From: Scolanthus callimorphus
Taxonomy: Eukaryota > Cnidaria > Anthozoa > Actiniaria > Edwardsiidae
Assembly (NCBI GenBank): GCA_033964015.1
Contig: CM066915.1
Span: 9,750,573-9,814,572, forward strand
Length of the DNA: 64,000 nt
Direction of reading: 5' to 3'
Shown here: positions 11,139 through 22,270 of the stretch, piece after piece
Numbering within the stretch: the stretch's first letter is position 1
Layout: every line of letters begins with the position of its first letter
The notes under the pieces: generated by a model
Told to the model about the DNA's origin: nothing
Databases searched by the model: none
Seen by the model: only the letters and a program-made list of their open reading frames with translations
Translations under genes and position numbers: made by a program

Positions 11139-12135
11139 CATTCTCACTGGTCCCATTGTGCCATATAAGATATGGGGAGAGGAGACCTGGCTCCGCTTAT
11201 CTGACACTTGCAAGGAGACTCTCACTATCTCACCTGATAACTCTGAAATATCCCAAAACTCAGAACTATCCCAAAACTCAGAACTAGGTATCTTAAAACT
11301 CAGAACTATCCCAAAACTCAGAGTTATCCAATAACTCAGAACTATTCCATAACTCAGAACTATCCCAGAATTTTTCAGAACTTATGCAGAACTATCTCAT
11401 AACTCAGAATTGTCCCATAACTCAGAACTATCCAATACTCAGGACTATCCTATCACTCAGAAATACCACAGAACTCAGAGCTGCCCCCTAAGGTTATTTC
11501 CATAACTGTAAAATAACCCATAATACTGAAATATATCATTACCCTGAGATATCCCAAAACTTATAAATATCTGATACACACATTGAGTAAAAAATGGTAA
11601 TGCAAGACTAGAACAAGCTGAAAATCATAATCTTCGTTTATGTCAACTCTCATCTAAATTCCATGGGCATGAGCATAAACCTCCCCAAAACTCAAAAGTC
11701 TCTCCGTTTCATATAACTAAAAAAAATGAATGAATGAATTAAGTGTGCCTCATATATATTTACAGTTTGTAAATAATTGTGTAATTCAGCCTACGGGCTG
11801 CAATACGATTTTTTAAATAAACTATCTATCTATCTATGAGGGTATGTGCCCAGGTGCCCAGGTGCATGGGGTTGCTGGGTTCGGGGCCGCACCCTTATTG
11901 TGAACACACCAACAAAAACAAAAAAAAAAGTAATTCATTGCCAAATGCATGAAGTGTACATAAAATTTCCAGTCAATTCTAAAAAAGGGTGCAATCCCAA
12001 ACCCAGAATGCTCCGTCCGAGGACAGCGCACTGGACTGATTCCAAGTGTCCCGAACGACAAAAGGAATCAAAATTGTCCAGAGGACATTAGATAGCCTCT
12101 CCAGGAGTGCTGAGAAGGGGGGTGCGACCCGAGAA
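11139..12135. mobile_element. Family A, copy 2 (right end not found)
   Basis: It starts CATTCTCACTGGTCCCATTG like its neighbour, carries the AACTCAGAACTATCCC minisatellite (11232-11500), and from 11866 is collinear with 575-830 of copy 1 (GACATTAGATAGCCTCTCCA is shared). No right terminus is seen, so it is truncated. An (ATCT)n tract follows AATAAA-like sequence at about 11815-11836 and may be the tail of an unrelated retroposon inserted in it. Confidence 0.65.
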
Positions 12136-12187
12136 AATAACAAACAGTAAATGGCTGTTTACTGAATAAAACAGATGTTTTTATTTA

Positions 12188-12565
12188 TAGAGCTGAGCAA
12201 TCTCGCTTGGCTGACAGCCTATTCCAAACACATCAAGTGAAAATTCTGATAAACAAGACAATTAAGTAGCTGAGCGATCTCGCTAAGAAACAAGACAATA
12301 TTTTTGCATCTGATTATGCTTAAACAAGAATGAAAAACTGATAAACAAGATATTTAAGAGCTAAGGAAACTTCTTTAGGCTGTATAAGCCAATGCCAAAC
12401 AGATATTAAGAGTTGAGCAAACTCGACAAACAGATAAATGAAAACGAATGAAAAATCTAATAAAAAAGACATAAGGAGCTGACCAATCTCGCTGGGCTGA
12501 GAGCCCAAGCCAAACACATCAAGTGAGAACACATTTTTAGTAGCTGAGCAAACTCGCTGGGCTCT
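12188..12565. repeat. Diverged tandem array
   Basis: Four or five diverged units share TAGCTGAGCAATCTCGCTGG and CCAAACACATCAAGTGA blocks about 90-120 bp apart. No coding potential. Confidence 0.6.
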
Positions 12566-12740
12566 ATCAGGGACGTGTGAAGAGATGGACTGGCAACTGA
12601 ATATATTAATGAATTATCGCGCATCGATGTTCGTTTCGCTTAAAGGCTAATTGAGTTTTTGTTAATCCGAAATCACCTAGGCAACTGTCTGTCAACTCAC
12701 GGTGTATCCTGGGTCGAGTGCTTCTAGTCACAACAACAAA

Positions 12741-13225
12741 ATGGCGGACGAAAGTGAAGATTGGGATGAAATACCGAGCGGAATGGCGCTTACCATTCGC
12801 TTATTCGCATTTCGGTTGGATCGGCTACCCTTATTTGGTCATAAAACCGGTTGGAGTTCCAATGGTACAAACCATTCCGATCGGTTCGTTCCAACTGGAA
12901 TAGCGAGACAACCTCTGAAGCTGAACCACTCGTACCAACCGGAATGACCGAAACATCGACTGTACCATTGGAATCCCAACCGAAATTACCGGTTTTTCGT
13001 GACCAATGGTAAGCACCCCTATTCGACTCCGATGAATCGCTCTGTTTAGAGCTTGAAGATGACTCGGATTGTGAAATTTACGAACACGAAAGTGACAAGG
13101 ATTGGGATGCACTGGAATTTGAAGAAGTAGAAGAAGCAGAGCCGCATGAAAAGCCATTCGTTTGCGACTTCTGTTCCAAGCGCTTTGTCACTCGTAGAGC
13201 GTGGATGGCTCACTCGACATCTGGC
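12741..13225 (+). pseudogene. Acidic C2H2 zinc-finger ORF split by a MITE
   Basis: An ATG at 12741 in good context opens MADESEDWDEIPS. The frame is then interrupted by an inverted-repeat insertion (about 12785-13018). After it, an equally acidic open stretch resumes (DSDESLCLELEDDSDCE), followed by a zinc-finger start: CDFCSKRF, then WMAH. The second His of the C2H2 finger is missing because the adjoining satellite begins right there (about 13225). It therefore looks like the 5' part of a small acidic zinc-finger gene destroyed twice, by a MITE inside and by a satellite junction at the 3' side. The precise family is unknown. Confidence 0.55.
12785..13018. mobile_element. MITE inserted in the zinc-finger ORF
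   Basis: The ends are GGCGCTTACCATT and the inverse AATGGTAAGCACCC. Inner symmetry includes TGGTCATAAAACCGG with CCGGTTTTTCGTGACCA and TTCCAATGGTACA with TGTACCATTGGAA. The boundary is accurate to a few bases; no clear target duplication. Confidence 0.65.
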
Positions 13226-14286
13226 TTCATCTCGATATTTCCGCCAAAATAACTCAGCTATGCCACGCTTTTATAACTAAAGAATCCAATTATACAAATC
13301 GGGGCTTGCTAGAGGTGATTTTCAAGTCAAAACGTGTTCCATATCGCCCCATGTAAGGTAATCCAAGCAGATCTTGTATTCCGGATTCCAGCCCTTTGAT
13401 TCCGGATTCCAACCTACTGGATTCCGGATTTCATACCAATGGATTCCGGATTCCATAATTCTCAAAGAATCCGGATTCCAATATTTCTTTATCTGAATAA
13501 ATTCTTGGATTCCGGATTCTCAAGGCCTTTGGATTCTGGATTCCGGTTATATGGATTCCGGATTCCATTCTACGGATTCCGGATTCCAAAGCTAACAAAA
13601 AGTTGGATTCCGGATTCTGGATTACCTTACATGGGGCGATCCATAAGTGACCAAATGCTTGCTTGTCAATTTTCCCCTCGATCGGTTTGTTGTCAAGCGG
13701 CCGCTCAAGCCAAGCATCTAGTTCTGCTTATTTCTCGCTTCATCTCGATATTTTCGCCAAAATAACTCAGCTCTGCCACGCTTTTATAACTAAAGAATCA
13801 AAATATACAAATCGGTGCTAGCTAGAGGTGATTTTCAAGACAAAACGTGTTCCGTAAGTGACCAAATGCTTGCATTGTGAATTTTCCCTTCGATCGGTTT
13901 GTTGTCAAGCGGCCGGCTCAAGCCAAGCATCCAATTCTGCTTATTTCTCGCTTCATCTCGATATTTTCGCCAAAATAACTCAGCTATGCCACGCTTTTAT
14001 AACTAAAGAATCCAAATATACAAATCGGTGCTAGCTAGAGGTGATTTTCAAGACAAAACGTGTTCCGTAAGTGACCAAATGCTTCCATTGTGAATTTTCC
14101 CTTCGATCGGTTTGTTGTCAAGCGGCCGGCTCAAGCCAAGCATCAAATTCTGCTTATTTCTCGCTTCATCTCGATATTTTCGCCAAAATAACTCAGCTAT
14201 GCCACGCTTTTATAACTAAAGAATCCAAATATACAAATCGGGGCTTGCTAGAGGTGATTTTCAAGACAAAATGTGTTTCGTAGCGG
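13226..14286. repeat. ~212-bp satellite, about four monomers
   Basis: ACCAAATGCTT recurs at 13650, 13861 and 14074, giving a period of 211-213 bp. Monomers contain ATCTCGATATTTTCGCC and GGTTTGTTGTCAAGCGGCC and are very similar. The first monomer is interrupted by a MITE at 13343-13640. Confidence 0.85.
13343..13640. mobile_element. 298-bp MITE in the satellite, TSD CCAT
   Basis: The terminal inverted repeats are ATCGCCCCATGTAAGGTAAT and ATTACCTTACATGGGGCGAT. CCAT flanks both sides (13339-13342, 13641-13644). Removing the element plus one CCAT restores the satellite monomer almost exactly. The whole interior is a tandem array of a GGATTCCGGATTCCA-like unit. Confidence 0.9.
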
Positions 14287-14290
14287 TATA

Positions 14291-14400
14291 ATGATCTTGG
14301 TGAGGAAAGTTCGCAAACGCTGTCACGGGTGCAAGCGTCACCAAGCGATCGGATATGCTGCACCACCAGCAGGAAATCTACCAGTGAGCCGCACTCGGCG
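14291..14400 (+). pseudogene. BEL/Pao-type integrase zinc-binding scrap
   Basis: A short frame reads VRKVRKRCHGCKRH, then LPVSRTRR. The CxxC knuckle followed by an LP.xR motif is characteristic of the N-terminal zinc-binding region of BEL/Pao integrases. Only about 37 codons remain. It abuts the satellite on the left and a minisatellite on the right. Confidence 0.55.
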
Positions 14401-14511
14401 GCACCCCGGAGGCACGCCCCTACCCAAAAATCAATGGAGTCCCCCCTTCCCGTAACCGATCGACCTGGAATATAATTATTTAGTTTACTTTCAGTTTTTA
14501 TTTTCATTATT

Positions 14512-15105
14512 TCCCACTAGTGTTCTTATATTCACTTCCCATTATTGTTTTATATTCACTTTATCAGTTTAAATGTTCCAGTATCCACTTCCAACTAGTA
14601 TTCTCATATCTACTTTCCGCTAGTTTTCCCATCCACTTTCTCCTAGTGTTCCGTATCCATTCCACATCCACTCCATATCAACTTAGTGTTCCTATGACCC
14701 CTTCCCACTAGTGTTCCTATGTCCCCTTCCCACTAGTGTTCCTATGTCCCCTTCCCACTAGTGTTCCTATGTCCCCTTCCCACTAGTGTTCCTATGACCC
14801 CTTCCCACTAGTGTTCTCATCCACTTCCCATTAGTGTTCCTATCCACTTCCAACTGTCCCTATATTCACTCCCCTAGTGTTCCCATCCACTTCCCACTAG
14901 TGTAACCATATCAGTTCCCCCTAGTTTTCACATTTCCCTTTCCAACTAGTATTGGCTTATATCCACTTCCAACTAGTGTTCTTATCATCTACTTCCCACT
15001 AGTGTTCCCATTTCTCTTTCCAACTAGTGTTCCCATATCCACTTCCCACTAGTCTCATCCACTTCCCACTAGTGTTCCCATCCATTTCCCACTAGTGTTT
15101 CCTAC
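14512..15105. repeat. Minisatellite CCCACTAGTGTTCCTATGTC
   Basis: About 25 units of 20-30 bp are built on TTCCCACTAGTGTTCC. The central part (14700-14815) is nearly perfect with a ~26-bp period, and both edges are diverged. Confidence 0.9.
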
Positions 15106-15150
15106 CGGTTCCCATATCAGCTTCGCTTATGGGTTTTCAGAAGTTTTTGA

Positions 15151-15470
15151 TAGTTTTGGACTCAGGGCCACTCGGAGTCAGGCGTGGGACTCCCACCGCT
15201 GTGTGGTCCAGGATCGATTCCCGGCTGGACAGAGGAAATTTTCTTTCTGTTCAAGTCGTGATCGAGACAGGTTCATATTGTGGGTTGAACGTAGTTCAAC
15301 TTGTGTTTTCTAGTCTTTCGGATAAGACAATAAACCGAGGTTTCGTCTGCCTTCCCTTCCCACCCCTGCTTAAGGTGGACGATGAAGAAACCATTGCACT
15401 CTTCGTAAGAGTAGGTCTCCCTGTGCAATGGCCTGGCTCTCGGAGGCACTACATACACTGCTAAACAGCC
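15151..15470 (+). mobile_element. SINE candidate with tRNA-like promoter and conserved core
   Basis: GGTCCAGGATCGATTCCCGG (15206-15225) resembles an RNA polymerase III B box in a tRNA-like T arm. About 100 bp downstream, TTTCGGATAAGACAATAAAC followed by CGAGG (15317 onward) resembles the deeply conserved metazoan SINE central domain I remember as Nin-DC. No clear tail or target duplication is seen. Superfamily assignment is from memory and tentative. Confidence 0.45.
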
Positions 15471-15545
15471 CTCATGACTGTAAGCTGCGCGGCAGATATT
15501 TGCGCCATGCAGCCCGTAAGTCCTCACCGCTTGGAGTTTCCCTCA

Positions 15546-17145
15546 CGATATACGATGAGGAGAAGACACTTTCTTTTCTTTTTTTCTTTTCTATACGAAC
15601 CGACCTAAAGCCGGTAATTAAGTTATTTATTTTTTTCCAACTCTAAAATTTGAATTTTTGATGAAAACAAGGGCGCGCGAATGGTCAAAGATAGGAAAAT
15701 ATTGCCCGTGTGCGCACGCTGTAAGAATCAATCAGAATGCAAAATTCGTTACTGTGTCCTCGAGGAAAAAGTAAAACAAGGTACGTCCACTACACAATCG
15801 ATACCTTCTAAGAAGCAAGTTAAGTCTTAGTGGTCTCCATTGTCATACCCCGTTCTATAAAGCATTTCGTCAACAATACCCGCAGTACGCTCCCCTTTAG
15901 TTTCTTTGCCTTTGGGAAAGCAAGTGATGATAGAGCAGTTTTCATATGACCGTAGTAAAACCAATCGCAAAATGATTACACCAATTCTGAATAAAACCCA
16001 TAGGAGTAATTACAAAGTAATTACCAATTACTCACGACAGTCATCTGAAATCCGCTCTAATCCTCACAGTGCTGAAGAAAATGAGCGTAAATGCCCTGCA
16101 TAAAAATTTATCTGGAAATGTAATACAAAATAGTGCTACAAAAGAGCAGGAGAGTTTAATAAATCCAACAAAGACTTCGAACTTTATGTTGAGAAATCTG
16201 TTCAAATCAGCAGTTTATTTTAGCAAGAAACTGTCTTTATAATCAGTCTACGCAAAGTTGTCTGGTCATATTATTCTAAATATAGATTTCGCGTGGGAAA
16301 ATAACTTACTATTGCTTAAAAGACGGAAAGCAATAGAATTTGAAGTATAGCATCACTATATAGTACGTTTAAAATTGAAAAAGCTATTATAGCTGACACT
16401 AAATATTGAATATATAAAGTCAATTTATTAAGAGAAAGTTGTCACGCAAGCTTTTAGTCACATTGTCCCAAATCTCAAATAATAAAACTAATTACGAGTT
16501 TACACGTAGCACAATATGTAAGTTTTCATAGCACAATAGGTTACGAAATTCTTAAACAACATCGAGCAGGAAATTTTAGATTTTTTTCTTCCTCGCGCGC
16601 GCTTAACAAAGACGTTAATTAATTCAAAACTTCGTGAAAATGGCTCGGACGTTTCGTGCTCGCCACAAGTTAATATTTTCCGTTCACCAGTAATTTTTTA
16701 ATATAATTGAAATGAAGGGTAAGCGACTTCAGAAAATCAATTTTTTCGAAAAATAATGCACATCAGTGGGAATATAGGCTCTTGAATTTAGGGTAAAATT
16801 CGGGTGAAACGGTATTCGATTTGAGGGGGTATTTTGATGTGCCTTAAAAATTGACAAAGCCAATTGAGAAGACGAACTTTATTTGTCAGTACACTGGATA
16901 ACATACTTTTACAAGATAGAAAAATCAGCTTGATAATATTTAATTTTCCAGCTTTGCAGGGCTGATAAATTTGCCGATTTCGAGGCTTGCTCTGGGCCCT
17001 GTCTGGGCGATCAAATCACACATGACTCAATTTCTCGAAAAAAAAAATTCTCAAAAATTTTAAAACCTATTTTCGATAATAGTCCCATATAGGGATTCTT
17101 TTTATGAAATAAAATGGAGGTCGATTTTTTCAAGCTGTCGGAAGG
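15546..17145. other. No recognisable gene
   Basis: AT-rich sequence with short random frames and no inverted-repeat element that I could delimit. Confidence 0.4.
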
Positions 17146-17318
17146 GGTCTGCGCGAGCGTCACCGCACCCTGAACAAGCCCGACGGGGGAGACGCGCCGA
17201 AAGTGGGGGACTTCGAGATCATCAGAGTCGAGCACAAGAGCAGAGGAAAGTGGCCGCTAGGGATTGCGGACCGCCTCATTGTCGGTCGCGATGGGGTGAC
17301 GCGAGGAGTGGTCCTGCG
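17146..17318 (+). pseudogene. Older BEL/Pao-like pol, C-terminal domain, left part
   Basis: An open stretch reads VGDFEIIRVEHKSRGKWPLG, then GRDGVTRGVV. This is the DUF5641-type domain at the end of BEL/Pao polyproteins, in which a VGD start is followed by RGxWPLG and then GRDG.xR. The frame is cut at 17318 by the minus-strand BEL element whose TSD CTGCG lies at 17314-17318. It resumes at 40290. GC content is visibly higher than the surrounding DNA. Upstream of 17146 the element is lost. Confidence 0.7.
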
Positions 17319-17845
17319 TGATGTGGACGCTCGAAAGGAGAATTGGCAACCGGCCTCAGGTTTTTCCTTTTAATTCAACTCGATTATAAGATTCTGAAAT
17401 AGATCATGAAATTAACAGTATAAGGACTACATTCTAGTTACAGTCTTAACATTCCGATCATAACTTTGAAACTATACGAATTATAGAAACACGATTTAAA
17501 TACATCAAAATATGAGACTAAATGCGCTTATAAAATCCTAAATACAATCAATAAAGAATCAATTACTAATATATACTAGATTAAGAATGTACCTGACACA
17601 GGGTGAATACCCGGCGGTCGCGACTTGAAATACGATTAGACTTCTGAACTCCGTAATCTGGTTCTTCACTGATTGACTGTATTAACTGACTAAAGACTCG
17701 TGCTTTCTATGAAGCTCTCGTATTACAGCAATATAGAGTAATCATTCGAGTAATCATTAACAAATTATGTATTAACAAATAAACTCTAAATAACGTCCAT
17801 TTGTTCGTAGATACTAAAAATAAAACGCTAAAAGTGCCCATAACA
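17319..17845 (-). repeat. BEL 3' LTR
   Basis: 527 bp, collinear with 39776-40284. It differs by a ~16-bp indel near 17600 and scattered substitutions. Minus-strand ends are TG...CA. Confidence 0.9.
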
Positions 17846-18132
17846 AACTTTCGGGGGGGGGGGGGGGAGATTTTTTTTATATTTAAACATTTTTATTGGT
17901 ATAGTCTATATAAATTTTTACACCCTTCACCCTAGTACAACCCCCCCCCCCCCCCCCCCCCCCTTACATCACTTCTTGACACACGTACATCACTTCTTGA
18001 CACGTACATTAATAATAATAATAATAAAAACAGACGAGAAAAAAAAGTGCTTGTTTGTTCGATTGCGCTTGACATTTTGCGTGGTGCGCAGAGCAGACAG
18101 GGGATCCCCCTTCCTTTTTAATTGAACAAGGG
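17846..18132. other. BEL interior remnant with homopolymers
   Basis: Contains poly-G (about 17856-17869), poly-C (about 17940-17963), two tandem copies of ACATCACTTCTTGACAC and a (TAA)n run (about 18008-18026). No coding. It lies between the BEL 3' LTR and the foldback. The expected 3' end of the minus-strand LINE is not recognisable here. Confidence 0.5.
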
Positions 18133-19981
18133 TCTTAAGAGCGGATGTCTGGAACGGTCGACTCCAGCTGGAAAAATGGATTTTGACATTACATGTCAGA
18201 ATGAAGCCTGTTATCAGCTGCTTCTAACGATATATTTTTTATCTCGTTGCGATTAATATTTTCGGAGAAATCCGGCCGAGTTTAGTATCGGGTCGAACAT
18301 GGGGTTTGGGTAGCCTTCCGAGGCCGTTTTTACCGCACCAATAAAATATCAAAAATAAAAACAAATGCAAGGCGCTTTGGAAAATTTAAGCTGGCATAAC
18401 TCAAGAGCACATAATTCTTGTCATTTTAAGCAGCTTTTTATTTCCCAGCGTTGAAAATTGAATATTTTACGAATTTTTAAATAATTACACTTTTTGGAGC
18501 CCCCATCTATAGGGTATCTTTGACGTGCTTTATCGGGTTGATCCATGTACATTTGACAACTGAAATTTACTCAGGGTAATAGAGCGATGATAGATGTTTA
18601 CAAATATCAAATAACTTTTGTGGGCAAGCTACTTTTGTAACCAGAAGGAGGCGGTAAAAATACCTTGACATGGCGACTAAAGATACGGCATCACACTGTT
18701 CACTTGACAAGCGTGGAGGGAAAATCTTGCAAAAATCTCTGTTGAAACGAGAATAAGAGTCTAACAAATATCCTCAGACAATAATCATGGTTTCTCGCTT
18801 GAGTTTGAATCTGCAGAGATAAAATCAAAGCTCTCGAGTTTCAAAATTGTTGTTTACATCTCGAAACACTAGAACCATGTGTTAACTTGACCTCGTCAAA
18901 CAGCACGAAAATCCACTTTTCGCCTGCAAACGAGCTCTATTATTCCGTAAAGTAAAGAGAAACACCTTCGGAATATTCAAAAACATACCTTGCAAGCCAT
19001 ATTAGACAAGATTTAGGGCCATTTTAATGGAGAACACGAAAATCTCTTCTCCGAGTCCGTCAGTTTGGTAAGCATTGCGTGACGCTGGTCACGTGAAAAA
19101 CATACCCCAAGTGAGCACAGGTATCCCGAAAAATGGAATGCAGCGTTGTTCTACGGCGTAAGAACGTCACGGGATACGACTTTGTTTATTATTAAATTCT
19201 TTCAACTACTAATAAATCATAAATTCCCTCTTGAGCAATGAGCGCTCCGCATATTTTACCCGAAAAGTGAACCTTGCACAAGTAAAACAGAATACCAAGG
19301 GACCATATCATCGAGTGACGAGGGTGGTACTAGGGGGACTTTTTAACATACAAATCAGTTTTTTTTCTGTGGGTTGCCGGTCGTTGCCGGTGCAAATAAT
19401 TTATTTATTGAATGTCTGTAAACATTTATTTACTGGATATTTTGCTTTGAAGCAATTTGTTTTAGGTATATTATGCAAATAATTTATTCTTCAAATTTTG
19501 ATAACTGCGAAAACTTCCTCAAAAAGCAAGTAAACACACAAGCTAGCACGCTCTCTACTGGTCAGGAACAAACTCCTTCACAAGATGGATCTTGGACTTC
19601 GTGCGTGATCTGGTCGGCGCTACTCTGTCAAGTTCCGGCGCAAGGTTCACTTTTCGGGTAAAATCAATATGGGAAGCGCTCATTGCCCAAGAGGGAATTT
19701 ATGATTTATTAGTAGCGGTAGTAGTTAAAGAATTAATAATAAACAAAATAGTATATCGCGTACGATGTTATTGACGCCGTCGGGCTACCTGTGCTCACTT
19801 GGGGTATGTTTTTTTTTACGTGACCAGCGTCACGCAATGCTTACCAAACTGACGGGCTCGGAGAGATTCTCGTGTTCTCCATTAAAATGGCCCTAAATCT
19901 TGTTAATATGGCTTGCAAGGTATGTTTTTGAATATTCCGAAGGTGTTTCTCTTTACTTTACGGAATAATAGAGCTCGTTTG

Positions 19982-20163
19982 TGTAGTGTATCAGCACTCT
20001 AGTATCACATAACGGATGACGTGATTGCTTATGATTATTTGGAGTAGCATATAAGGTCATGGCGTATGCCATAAGCTGTGGATATGTAATTAAAGATCAG
20101 TCTATATTCACGAACCAAAGCGTGTGGTTGTGTTCACTTTATGCGAGCGAGAGATATACTAAA
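19982..20163 (+). repeat. Ty3 5' LTR
   Basis: 182 bp, starts TGTAGTGTATCAG and ends ATATACTAAA. The same sequence is at 24238-24419 with four substitutions (about 2%), indicating a recent insertion. Confidence 0.95.
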
Positions 20164-20183
20164 TTGGCGACGAGCGATTCGGG

Positions 20184-21846
20184 ATGGCACAGCAGATGGT
20201 GCAGAGCGTCCCTGTCCCAACTTACATTGGAGTTGGGGACATCGAGAGCTATTTAGAGCGACTTGAATGCTATTGTGATTTGATGGAGACTCCAGAGGGG
20301 AGCAAGGTTGCGCTTCTCCTCTGTGGACTTACTGCGGGGCAGTACGAGACACTCAGGGATTTAGTGTCGCCAGCAGTGCCCAAATCGTTGGCATTCAAGG
20401 ATCTGAAGGCCAAGCTAATCGAACATTATGGTTCGGTGCGCAACACCCGATTGGAGAGGGCGAAATTTCGCGCACTTAAACGGGGAGAGAACGAAAGTGT
20501 AGCGGCATTCGAGGTGAGATTGCGAAATGCAATTCGACACTGTGGATTTACCGGAACAATCTTGAACGAGAACCTTGTGGAACAGTTTATCTCTGGGATA
20601 AATCACAGTGGAATCGAAAGGAAACTCCTGCAAAAGGGGAGTGATTTAACTTTGGCTGAGGCGGTTCAGCTAGCGAACGCTTTTCTGTTGCTTGACGATT
20701 CAACACGTGGCGGGAAAGTCGACACACCCCCAATGACTCAGAGTGGAATTTCCAATGTGAAAACAGCAACAGAGTGTTATCGCTGCGGTAAAACCGGACA
20801 CCGATCCACCGACAAAATCTGTAAGGCAGTGGGGAGGAAATGTAATGACTGTGGAGCGGTAGGACATTTCGCGAAGTCGAAATATTGCAAGGGGGAAAAG
20901 ACTCAAACTCCTACTGTGCGTGGACGAGGACGTGGCCGTTCGCGAGGAAGGGGCGGAACGCAATATGAGATAACTGAAGAGCCTGCTGAAAAGAAACCAG
21001 ATCAGGACAGTGGGGTTACCCATTTATTTTCTGTTGAGGAGATTAGGCAGCTCAAAGAGACTCCTACGTGTGAGGCGATAGTCGGGAGAAAGACTTTTCC
21101 ATTTATCATAGATTCCGGTGCTGCGGCAAATATTGTTTCTAGTAAGCTTTATGAGGAAATTAAGAGCAATATTTCGCTAAAGAAAACTAGCAAGAAATTG
21201 TATGCTTTTGGTCAACAAGACGCGCTTAAGCTGAAAGGCGAGTTTGAAACGGAAGTTAGTATCCGTAACCGGAAATGTCTTGCGGTATTTTATGTTTTTG
21301 ATGGCAATGCATCGGTTAGTAATTTGATTAGTCATAACACCGCTAAGAAGCTACAATTATTACATGTAAATTCAGTTTCGGAACAACAATGTAACACTAG
21401 CCTAGAGTCGGAAATTAAGTCTAATTTTCCAGAGTGCTTTTCAGGGGTGGGCAAACTCAAAGGGAGTAAGGTTAAGATACATATTGATGATAAGGTGGAA
21501 TCGGTTGCTCAGCCAGTGAGACGATTACCGTTTGGTTATCGAGACAAGGTGGCGGATCTCCTGGAACGATTGCAAGCAGAGGATATTATTGAACCAGTTG
21601 AAGGGGTAGCATCGAGATGGGTAAGTCCGATTGTAATAATTCCTAAGGCGAATGACGAAATCAGGATGTGTATTGATCTGAGGAAAGTTAACCAGGCAGT
21701 TATTCGTGAGAGGTATCCCATTCCAACAATGCAGGAAATGTTAGTTGAGCTTAATGGTGCTACTGGTTTCTCAAAGTTAGACCTTAAGCAGGGATTCTTT
21801 CAGCTAGAATTGGAGGAAGAGCCACGAGATGTGGCCACATTTATAT
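20184..21846 (+). pseudogene. Ty3 gag-protease-RT (N-terminal part)
   Basis: The ATG at 20184 lies 20 bp after the LTR. The first ~190 residues are a capsid-like helical gag region. Two CCHC knuckles follow: CYRCGKTGHRSTDKIC and CNDCGAVGHFAKSKYC, both Cx2Cx4Hx6C. An arginine/glycine-rich linker (GRGRGRSRGRGG) comes next. The protease active site is FIIDSGAAAN. RT begins with WVSPIVIIPK, IRMCIDLRKVN and FSKLDLKQGF. A 1-nt insertion near 21846 throws the frame, and the original frame then runs on to 21974 without meaning. Confidence 0.9.
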
Positions 21847-22270
21847 GTGGCCCATGTAGGATTATTTCGTATGAAGAGGTTAGGTATGGGAATTTCCAGT
21901 GCACCAGAGGTATTTCAGTATACAGTGCAGAAGGTGTTAGTTGGATTGCCAGGAGTGCTAAATTTAGCAGATGATATTATGGTATTTGGTAGAGATCAGG
22001 CTGAACACAAGAGTAGACTAGTTAGTGTCATGAATAGATTGTCAGAGAGTGGGTTAACACTTAATCCAGAGAAGTGTCAGTTTGGTTTATCTTCTGTTAC
22101 GTTTCTAGGACATGTAATTTCAGACAATGGTATAGCTGCAGACCCAGGCAAGGTAGAATCTATAGTTAAAGCCAGAGCGCCAAGTAATGTAACAGAGTTA
22201 CGCGGTTTCTTAGGTTTAGTGCAATATGTAGGCCGCTATATACCAGATTTAGCCACGCTTTCCGCACCAT
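21847..22270 (+). pseudogene. Ty3 RT, C-terminal half
   Basis: This continues RT in another frame, with MGISSAPEVFQ, the catalytic LADDIMVFG and LNPEKCQFG, ending in GFLGLVQYVGRYIPD, the RT connection. A 1-nt deletion near 22270 ends this frame at a TGA overlapping the next segment. Confidence 0.9.

Noticed and set aside
13439..13765. 108-codon ORF with repeated GFR/DSG peptides
   Set aside because: Translation of the GGATTCC minisatellite inside a MITE.
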